Positions 1 to 4,813 of a stretch of 10,891 bases of DNA are shown piece after piece. How positions within the stretch are numbered: position 1 is the stretch's first letter; each line of letters starts with the position of its first letter. Origin of the DNA: Pseudomonadota bacterium. GTDB lineage: Bacteria > Pseudomonadota > Alphaproteobacteria > Rhizobiales > Xanthobacteraceae. Where the stretch lies: contig JAEYAU010000009.1 in NCBI GenBank assembly GCA_023404705.1, positions 1-10,891 on the forward strand, read 5' to 3'. Both the position numbers and the translations under genes were made by a program. The notes beneath the pieces were generated by a model. It was not told the DNA's origin. It searched no databases and saw only the letters and a program-made list of their open reading frames with translations.

Positions 1-2
1 CA

Positions 3-125
3 GGCCTGGCGCTGCGGGAGACGCAGCTGCGCGAGGGCGTGGCCCTCCATCCCAGCATCATGCCGGCGCTGGCGGCGTGGGCCGGCCGGCTGGGCGTGGT
101 CCTGCCGGAGCCGCTCGAGCGCTGA
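3..125 (+). CDS. C-terminal end of an unrecognised protein (partial)
   Basis: An open frame enters from the left edge and ends at TGA 123-125, giving about 40 residues that begin GLALRETQLREGVALH and end with LPEPLER. The codons are GC-rich at third positions like the neighbouring genes, which supports a real coding end just upstream of proS. The fragment is rich in Ala, Leu and Gly, with no catalytic motif I can assign. A distant likeness to the C-terminal tail of alanine dehydrogenases crossed my mind, but it is too weak to name. It ends 74 bases before proS, so the two may be cotranscribed. Confidence 0.5.
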   Translation, partial: GLALRETQLREGVALHPSIMPALAAWAGRLGVVLPEPLER

Positions 126-199
126 CGGGCTTGTGTTTTCGGCCCCGATCCGCTTTGTCTCGCGGCCACCGCCGGGCCCCAACACGGATTCGCTGACGG

Positions 200-1522
200 A
201 TGCGTCTTTCCCGCTATTTTCTGCCGATCCTTCGCGAAACCCCGAAGGAAGCCGAGATCGTCTCCCACCGCCTGATGCTGCGCGCCGGCATGATGCGTCA
301 GGAGGCGGCGGGCATCTACGCCTTCCTGCCGCTCGGCCTGCGCGTCCTCAACAAGGTCTGCGCGATCGTGCGCGAGGAGCAGGACCGCTCGGGCGCGATC
401 GAGCTGCTGATGCCGACGATCCAGTCGGCGGATCTCTGGCGCGAGAGCGGCCGCTACGACGATTATGGCAAGGAGATGCTGCGCATCCGCGACCGCCACG
501 AGCGCGAGATGCTGTTCGGGCCGACCAACGAGGAAATGGTCACCGAGATCGTGCGGGCCTACATCAAGTCCTACAAGGACCTGCCGCTCAATCTCTACCA
601 CATCCAGTGGAAATTCCGCGACGAGGTGCGTCCGCGCTTCGGCGGGATGCGCGGCCGCGAGTTCCTGATGAAGGACGCGTACTCCTTCGACATCGACCAG
701 GAGGGCGCGCGCCACTCCTACAACAAGATGTTCGTCGCCTATCTGCGCACATTCGCGCGTATGGGACTGAAGGCGATCCCTATGCAGGCCGATACGGGCC
801 CGATCGGTGGTGATCTCAGCCACGAGTTCATCGTGCTCGCCGACACCGGCGAGAGCGAGGTGTTCTGCCATCGCGACTATCTGGATTTTTCGGTCCCGGG
901 CGCCGACGTGAACTTCGACAGCGTCGATGACCTCTCCAGGATCGTCAGCAAGTGGACCTCGCTCTATGCGGCGACCTCGGAGAAGCACGACGCGGCGGCC
1001 TTCGGGGCGCTGCCGTCGGATGCGCAGGTCTCGGCGCGCGGCATCGAGGTCGGCCACATCTTCTATTTCGGCACCAAATATTCGGCGCCCATGAAGGCCG
1101 TGGTGACCGGCCCGGACGGCACCGACCGGCCGCTGCATGGCGGCTCCTACGGCATCGGCCCGACCCGCCTGGTCGCCGCGATCATCGAAGCCTTCCACGA
1201 CGATGCCGGCATCAAGTGGCCCGAGGCGGTGGCGCCGTTCGCCGTCACCATCCTCAATCTCAAGCAGGGCGACGCCGCGACCGATGCGGCCTGCGGCGAG
1301 CTCTACAAGGGATTGACCCAAAAGGGCGTCGACGTGCTCTACGACGACACCGACGACCGGCCGGGCGCGAAGTTCGCGACCGCGGATCTCATCGGTATTC
1401 CGTGGCAGATCATGGTCGGCCCGCGAGGGCTTGCGGCGGGTCAGGTCGAGGTGAAATGCCGCGCGGACGGCAGCCGCACCATGATGAGCCCAGCCGAGGC
1501 GCTCAAGCGGTTTGCCTCTTGA
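200..1522 (+). CDS. proS: Prolyl-tRNA synthetase, short alphaproteobacterial form
   Basis: Class II aminoacyl-tRNA synthetase that charges tRNA-Pro with proline in the cytoplasm. The start MRLSRYFLPILRETPKEAEI is the usual N-terminus of alphaproteobacterial ProS and fixes the ATG, although only a weak GACGG precedes it. Seen in order: GPTNEE (about 108-112) for proline/ATP binding, motif 2 FRDEVRPRFGGMRGREF (139-155), TGPIGGDLSHEF (199-210), motif 3 GSYGIGPTRL (315-324), and an anticodon-binding domain from about 345 to the end. At 440 residues it lacks the roughly 180-residue INS editing domain that bacterial ProS of about 570 residues (as in E. coli) carries between motifs 2 and 3; here only about 100 residues separate TGPIGG from motif 3. 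Such enzymes generally depend on a free-standing ProXp-ala deacylase to clear Ala-tRNA-Pro; none is visible here. Followed after 5 bases by a hairpin. Confidence 0.97.
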   Translation: MRLSRYFLPILRETPKEAEIVSHRLMLRAGMMRQEAAGIYAFLPLGLRVLNKVCAIVREEQDRSGAIELLMPTIQSADLWRESGRYDDYGKEMLRIRDRHEREMLFGPTNEEMVTEIVRAYIKSYKDLPLNLYHIQWKFRDEVRPRFGGMRGREFLMKDAYSFDIDQEGARHSYNKMFVAYLRTFARMGLKAIPMQADTGPIGGDLSHEFIVLADTGESEVFCHRDYLDFSVPGADVNFDSVDDLSRIVSKWTSLYAATSEKHDAAAFGALPSDAQVSARGIEVGHIFYFGTKYSAPMKAVVTGPDGTDRPLHGGSYGIGPTRLVAAIIEAFHDDAGIKWPEAVAPFAVTILNLKQGDAATDAACGELYKGLTQKGVDVLYDDTDDRPGAKFATADLIGIPWQIMVGPRGLAAGQVEVKCRADGSRTMMSPAEALKRFAS

Positions 1523-1526
1523 GAGG

Positions 1527-1572
1527 TGCGCATGTTCGGCGAACCGGTGCCCCCTTCGCCGGAACATGCGCA
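1527..1572 (+). terminator. Long hairpin directly after proS (possible terminator without U-tract)
   Basis: Bases 1527-1543 (TGCGCATGTTCGGCGAA) pair with 1555-1572 to make a 17-bp stem broken only by one bulged G near 1561, around an 11-base loop. It starts 5 bases after the proS stop. No T-run follows; the next bases are AAGTCATAAAA, so it is not a textbook intrinsic terminator. It could act as an mRNA 3'-end stabiliser, a Rho-assisted terminator or a dispersed palindromic repeat. The remaining spacer up to lolC (to 1665) shows no clear promoter. Confidence 0.45.
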
Positions 1573-1665
1573 AAGTCATAAAACTGTTCACGCGGGACGC
1601 TTTCGCCGCCCTTCGGCTGGCATGAATAAGCCAGAATCGGATGAAATCCCGGGACGGGATACCAG

Positions 1666-2934
1666 ATGACCGAACCCACCGGGACGAAACCCTTCTCGGC
1701 ATTCGAATGGATGCTGTCGCTGCGCTACCTCCGGTCGCGCCGCAAGGAAGGCGTCATCTCGATCATCGCCTTCCTCTCGTTCCTCGGCATCCTGCTCGGC
1801 GTCATGACCCTCATCGTCGTCATGGCGGTGATGAACGGCTTCCGCAAGGAGCTGCTCGACAAGATTCTCGGCCTCAACGGCCATATGGTTGTCCAGCCGC
1901 TGGAATCGCCGCTCACGGATTGGGAGGTGGTGGCCGACCGGCTGATGAAGGTCCCGGGCATCACGCTCGCGGCGCCCATCGTCGAGGGGCAGGCCCTGGC
2001 CTCGTCGCCCTTCGACTCGAGCGGCGTGCTGGTGCGCGGCATCCGCCTCGCCGACCTGATGAAGCTCCCCTCGATCGCCAACAACATCAAGCAGGGCACG
2101 CTGGAAGGCTTCGACACCGGCCAGGGAATCCTGATCGGGCGGCGGCTCTCCGACAAGCTTTCGGTGCGCGCGGGCGACAGCATCACGCTGGTGGCGCCGC
2201 GCGGCGCGGTGACGCCCATGGGCACGACGCCGCGCATCAAGACCTACCGGGTCGCGGCCGTGTTCGAGATCGGCATGTCGGAATACGACGCCGCCTTCGT
2301 GTTCATGCCGCTGCCCGAGGCGCAGGCCTACTTCAACCGCTCGGGCGACGTGACCACGATGGAGGTCTATACGGATAATCCGGACCGCATCGACCATTAC
2401 CGCCAGCTCGTCAGCGAGGCCGCGCAGCGGCCGATCTTCATGGTCGACTGGCGCCAGCGCAACGCGACTTTCTTCAACGCGCTGCAGGTTGAGCGCAACG
2501 TGATGTTCCTGATCCTCACCCTGATCGTGCTGGTGGCGGCGCTGAACATCATTTCCGGCATGATCATGCTGGTGAAGGACAAGGGACGCGATATTGCGAT
2601 CCTGCGCACCATGGGAGCGACGCAGGGCGCGATCCTGCGCGTCTTCCTCATCACGGGCGCGTCGATCGGCGTCGTGGGGACGCTCGTCGGCTTCGTGCTC
2701 GGCGTCGTCATTTGCGCGAATGTCGAGTCGATCCGACGGTTCCTCTCCTGGCTGACCAGCACCGAGCTGTTCTCGCCCGAGCTCTATTTCCTGTCGCGGC
2801 TGCCGGCCGATATGGCGGTCGGCGAGACCACGGCGGTCGTCGTGATGGCGCTCACGCTCTCGCTGCTGGCGACGCTCTATCCCGCGTGGCGCGCGGCCCG
2901 GCTCGATCCCGTCGAAGCCCTGCGGTACGAGTAG
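1666..2934 (+). CDS. lolC: LolC/LolE-family lipoprotein-releasing ABC transporter permease
   Basis: Inner-membrane permease that extracts mature lipoproteins from the inner membrane and hands them to periplasmic LolA, powered by LolD. At 422 residues it has the usual family length and topology: one membrane segment near 31-56, a large periplasmic MacB-type core domain (about 60-275), then three segments near 279-303, 326-351 and 388-406. The cytoplasmic stretch KDKGRDIAILRTMGA (304-318), which couples to the ATPase, and the C-terminal ARLDPVEALRYE are family hallmarks. The start before EWMLSLRYLRSRRKEG is the typical one, though its ribosome-binding site is weak. The stop lies only 10 bases before lolD, so the two form an operon. 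Only one permease is seen here, so it may be the single LolC/E hybrid (LolF-like) that works as a homodimer; the symbol lolC is therefore conventional. Confidence 0.93.
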   Translation: MTEPTGTKPFSAFEWMLSLRYLRSRRKEGVISIIAFLSFLGILLGVMTLIVVMAVMNGFRKELLDKILGLNGHMVVQPLESPLTDWEVVADRLMKVPGITLAAPIVEGQALASSPFDSSGVLVRGIRLADLMKLPSIANNIKQGTLEGFDTGQGILIGRRLSDKLSVRAGDSITLVAPRGAVTPMGTTPRIKTYRVAAVFEIGMSEYDAAFVFMPLPEAQAYFNRSGDVTTMEVYTDNPDRIDHYRQLVSEAAQRPIFMVDWRQRNATFFNALQVERNVMFLILTLIVLVAALNIISGMIMLVKDKGRDIAILRTMGATQGAILRVFLITGASIGVVGTLVGFVLGVVICANVESIRRFLSWLTSTELFSPELYFLSRLPADMAVGETTAVVVMALTLSLLATLYPAWRAARLDPVEALRYE

Positions 2935-2944
2935 GGCGCGCACG

Positions 2945-3634
2945 ATGAACGAGCAGAACCCGGCCATCTTCCTGCACGCCATCGAACGGCGCTATCGGCA
3001 GGGCGAGGCGACGCTCGACATCCTCACGGGCGCGGAGCTCGCGGTATGGCCCGGGCAGTCGGTGGCGCTGATCGGCCCCTCGGGCGCCGGCAAATCGACG
3101 CTGCTGCACATCGCGGGGCTGCTCGAGCACCCGGAAGAGGGCGAGGTCTATATCGACGGCACCGCGACCTCGAACCTCTCCGACAGCGAGCGCACGCGCA
3201 TCCGCCGTGTCGAGATCGGCTTCGTCTACCAGTTCCACCATCTGCTGCCCGAGTTCACGGCGGTCGAGAACGTGATGATGCCGCAGATGATCCGCGGCCT
3301 CTCGCGCAAGGAGGCCCGCACTCGCGCCGCGGAGCTGCTCGGCTATCTCGGGCTGAAGGACCGCGTCGAGCACCGGCCGTCCGAGCTTTCGGGCGGCGAG
3401 CAGCAGCGCGTCGCGATCGCGCGTGCGGTCGCCAATGCGCCGCGCATCCTGCTCGCGGACGAGCCGACCGGGAATCTCGATCCGCGCACCTCGGGTCACG
3501 TCTTCGGTGCGCTGACGCAGCTCGTGCGCGCTTCGGGCCTCGCCGCCATTATCGCGACCCACAATATGGAGCTCGCCGAGCGCATGGACCGGCGCGTGAC
3601 GCTGCAGGAAGGACGCGTGGTCGAGCTCGCCTAA
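2945..3634 (+). CDS. lolD: Lipoprotein-releasing system ATP-binding protein LolD
   Basis: ABC-type ATPase that drives the LolC/E permease to release outer-membrane lipoproteins to LolA; cytoplasmic face of the inner membrane. All nucleotide-binding motifs are intact: Walker A GPSGAGKST (44-52), Q-loop Gln96 in VYQFHHLLPEF, ABC signature LSGGEQQR (148-155), Walker B ILLADE (168-173) followed by PTGNLDP, and H-loop His206 in IATHNME. The FHHLLPEFTAVENVMMP segment after the Q-loop is characteristic of LolD rather than of generic MacB-type ATPases. Length 229 residues is normal. It begins 10 bases after the permease stop, which indicates translational and transcriptional coupling. A GC-rich stem (GCGCGC, 2-base loop, around 3650-3663) lies after its stop, without a T-run. 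Confidence 0.96.
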   Translation: MNEQNPAIFLHAIERRYRQGEATLDILTGAELAVWPGQSVALIGPSGAGKSTLLHIAGLLEHPEEGEVYIDGTATSNLSDSERTRIRRVEIGFVYQFHHLLPEFTAVENVMMPQMIRGLSRKEARTRAAELLGYLGLKDRVEHRPSELSGGEQQRVAIARAVANAPRILLADEPTGNLDPRTSGHVFGALTQLVRASGLAAIIATHNMELAERMDRRVTLQEGRVVELA

Positions 3635-3688
3635 GCGGCAGATCCTTCGGCGCGCTGGCGCGCAGCGTTATCTCGCGAGGAGTCGAGC

Positions 3689-4021
3689 ATGGGTCCCTTT
3701 GGCGAGGATATCGAGAACCCGGATTCGAGAGCGATACCCGCAGCATTCCACGGCGAGTGGGTCCGGGACGTCAGCGACTGCGGCAATCCTGCGAGCCGAA
3801 GCCGCGAGGTGATCGAAGCGGAGCGCCTGATCATCGGCAACTCGGTCGAACGTGTCGTCGCGGTGCGCTTCATAACGCCGCTCCAGATCGCGGTCGTGAC
3901 GCGAACCGGCGACGGCGGGGAAGACTACAGCCTGCACTATCGAGGCGTGTCGGAAGACGGCAACCGCCTGGTCGACCTCGAGAACACGGATTGGGTCCTC
4001 AGCCGGTGCCCGGCGGGGTGA
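3689..4021 (+). CDS. Small conserved-looking protein of unknown function
   Basis: A 110-residue protein with a clear start: GAGGAG at 3677-3682 lies 6 bases before the ATG. No signal peptide or membrane segment is visible. After an N-terminal tail of about 17 residues the pattern IPAAFHGEWVRDVSDC, then alternating hydrophobic stretches (RLIIG, RVVAVRFI, QIAVVTR, YSLHYRGV) ending in DWVLSRC, suggests a small all-beta fold. It resembles short alphaproteobacterial hypothetical proteins with an F-x-G-x-W ... C opening, which are often exported; this one appears not to be. Two cysteines (31 and 107) could pair. It begins 54 bases after lolD on the same strand and may be read through from the lol operon, but nothing links it functionally to lipoprotein sorting. 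I do not recognise the family by name. Confidence 0.75.
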   Translation: MGPFGEDIENPDSRAIPAAFHGEWVRDVSDCGNPASRSREVIEAERLIIGNSVERVVAVRFITPLQIAVVTRTGDGGEDYSLHYRGVSEDGNRLVDLENTDWVLSRCPAG

Positions 4022-4022
4022 T

Positions 4023-4049
4023 AAAAAGGGGGCCGCAAGCCGCGGCCCC
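4023..4049 (-). terminator. Strong intrinsic terminator between convergent genes
   Basis: GGGGCCGC (4029-4036) and GCGGCCCC (4042-4049) form a perfect 8-bp GC stem with a 5-base loop. Read on the minus strand the stem is followed by CCTTTTTAT (the AAAAA at 4023-4027), a good U-tract, so it should end transcription of the minus-strand gene at 4085-4378. On the plus strand the stem is followed only by AGTTTC, so termination of the 3689-4021 gene is probably weaker. The A-run touches the stop codon of that gene. Confidence 0.8.
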
Positions 4050-4052
4050 AGT

Positions 4053-4076
4053 TTCAGGACGACAGTTCAGGACGAC
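4053..4076. repeat. Two-copy 11-base direct repeat
   Basis: TTCAGGACGAC occurs at 4053-4063 and again at 4066-4076 with a 13-base period, between the terminator stem and the stop codon of the minus-strand gene. It looks like a small tandem duplication in untranslated DNA. No function is apparent. Confidence 0.6.
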
Positions 4077-4084
4077 GCCGAGAC

Positions 4085-4378
4085 TCAGACGCCGCCGGGC
4101 AGGAAGTCGCCGTCGCGGCTCCAGAGGCCCTGGCGCGCCATATAGAGCTGGCCGTTGCTGCGGAAGATCACGGTGCCGCGCGGGACCAGCTTGGCGTTGC
4201 GCATGATCATCGCCGCGCCCTTGTCGCTCACGCGCATCGACCAGGTCTTGCCCTTGGCATCGAGCACATAGGCGTTGCGTTCGGCGAGGTCCCAGGCGCC
4301 CACGTCCTGCGCGAAGGCCGGCGTGGCAAGCGTGAGGGCGGTCGCGGCCGCGTACAGCACTTTCATTCGAGCTGCCAT
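4085..4378 (-). CDS. Small secreted protein of unknown function
   Basis: A 97-residue protein on the minus strand. The chosen start reads MAARMKVLYAAATALTLA; on the minus strand AGGGGAG lies 4 bases before this ATG. The second Met (base 4366) would remove only four residues. The N-terminus is a Sec signal peptide with a basic start, a hydrophobic core and TPAFAQ as the likely signal peptidase I site, giving a mature periplasmic protein of about 73 residues that starts DVGAWDLAERNAYVLD. The mature part is short, polar and probably beta-rich (KTWSMRV, GTVIFRSNGQLYMAR) and ends GLWSRDGDFLPGGV; it has no cysteine. Similar short periplasmic hypothetical proteins are common in Bradyrhizobium-like genomes, with no assigned role that I know of. 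A longer in-frame ATG at 4465 was rejected because it would bury the signal peptide inside the protein. Confidence 0.75.
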   Translation of the reverse strand: MAARMKVLYAAATALTLATPAFAQDVGAWDLAERNAYVLDAKGKTWSMRVSDKGAAMIMRNAKLVPRGTVIFRSNGQLYMARQGLWSRDGDFLPGGV

Positions 4379-4394
4379 TTCACTCCCCTGTGGT

Positions 4395-4404
4395 GGTTGC
4401 AACC
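4395..4404. promoter_or_regulatory. 10-bp perfect palindrome upstream of the minus-strand gene
   Basis: GGTTGCAACC is a perfect dyad 17 bases before the start of the secreted-protein gene on the minus strand, next to its ribosome-binding site. It could be an operator half-turn or a small hairpin in the leader. A second short dyad, CGGGCG-6-CGCCCG, lies at 4455-4472. Neither matches an operator I know. Confidence 0.3.
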
Positions 4405-4503
4405 GGGTCGGCTGCCACGCGCAGCTACGGAAGGCCGCGAGGGCGGTTTCAGGCCGGGCGATCAAGCGCCCGTGAGGGGGAGTCCCGCTGCGTCAGGTGG
4501 GGC

Positions 4504-4548
4504 TTGACTCTAGAACAAAGATCGAACAATGTTCCCTCTATGTTCTAG
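4504..4548 (+). promoter_or_regulatory. SOS promoter with two facing LexA boxes
   Basis: TTGACT (4504-4509) is a good -35 element. Directly downstream lies a 39-bp dyad (4510-4548) with half-sites GAAC 4513-4516, GAAC 4524-4527, GTTC 4531-4534 and GTTC 4542-4545, that is GAAC-N7-GAAC-N3-GTTC-N7-GTTC, with outer arms CTAGAAC and GTTCTAG. The alphaproteobacterial LexA box is the direct repeat GTTC-N7-GTTC, so this is one complete box on each strand. The sites cover the expected -10 position (GATCGAAC 4520-4527 resembles the Caulobacter-type GCTANAWC, or CAATGT 4527-4532 at a 17-base spacing), so bound LexA would block RNA polymerase. The next gene downstream is the 32-codon membrane peptide at 4577. 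Confidence 0.85.
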
Positions 4549-4576
4549 TCCTGGATCGGGTCCGAAGGAGGTCGTC

Positions 4577-4675
4577 ATGTTCCGGAGCATTCTCGAAGAA
4601 GCCGCTGCCCTCACGTCGCTGGCGCTGTTCATCGGCATGGTCGCGATCTGGGCGCAGGTGCTCTCGACCCTCTGA
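4577..4675 (+). CDS. 32-residue single-span membrane peptide, candidate SidA-like SOS division inhibitor
   Basis: A 32-codon gene starting MFRSILEEAAALTSL and ending VAIWAQVLSTL. The perfect ribosome-binding site AAGGAGG (4565-4571) lies 5 bases before the ATG, stronger than that of any large gene here. Residues 1-8 are short and polar (Arg3, Glu7, Glu8); residues 9-32 are almost entirely hydrophobic, with one Trp (25) and a Gln (27), forming one membrane helix and no periplasmic domain. It sits 28 bases after a double LexA box, so it is expected to be made on DNA damage. Caulobacter SidA is a 29-residue, LexA-controlled inner-membrane peptide that blocks division through the late divisome proteins FtsW and FtsN; size, topology and control agree. 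The function is inferred from these features, not from aligned sequence. It could alternatively be a type I toxin-like or regulatory micropeptide. Confidence 0.78.
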   Translation: MFRSILEEAAALTSLALFIGMVAIWAQVLSTL

Positions 4676-4777
4676 AGCGGGCTGTCCCGGCGGCATCAGG
4701 AGGACCACCTAAGGCTTGGGGAAATCGAGGGTTTCTGCAGCAAACCGCGGATTGGCGGTGGACTCCTGGGCGCCCGC

Positions 4778-4809
4778 TCCTCACGATGATCCGATCCGAA
4801 TCGTGAGGA
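4778..4809 (+). promoter_or_regulatory. Stem that sequesters the dnaE ribosome-binding site
   Basis: TCCTCACGAT (4778-4787) and ATCGTGAGGA (4800-4809) form a perfect 10-bp stem around a 12-base loop that contains a GATCC repeat. The right arm includes the only Shine-Dalgarno candidate of dnaE (TGAGGA 4804-4809), which lies 4 bases before the GTG start. In the mRNA this stem would hide the ribosome-binding site. It may tune DnaE synthesis or be part of a transposed palindromic repeat. No T-run follows, so it is not a terminator. A second small hairpin, GGTTT-7-AAACC, lies at 4730-4746. Confidence 0.5.
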
Positions 4810-4813
4810 CATC

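Noticed and set aside
1566..1625. A 19-codon frame (MRKVIKLFTRDAF ...) after the proS hairpin
   Set aside because: The start lies in the hairpin arm, there is no Shine-Dalgarno and nothing beyond chance length supports it.
1588..2982. A 464-codon minus-strand frame opposite the lol permease
   Set aside because: Low-complexity Arg/His/Asp/Glu-rich translation with no domain, opposite a clear LolC/E gene; typical GC-frame artefact.
4379..4465. N-terminal extension of the minus-strand secreted protein to the ATG at 4465
   Set aside because: It would place about 29 residues before a good signal peptide, and the AGGGGAG site sits before the internal ATG at 4378.
4497..4712. A 71-codon frame crossing the SOS promoter and the small peptide gene
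   Set aside because: It lacks a ribosome-binding site, runs through the LexA operator and is Arg/Ser-rich noise; the 32-codon frame at 4577 has a perfect ribosome-binding site and a membrane profile.
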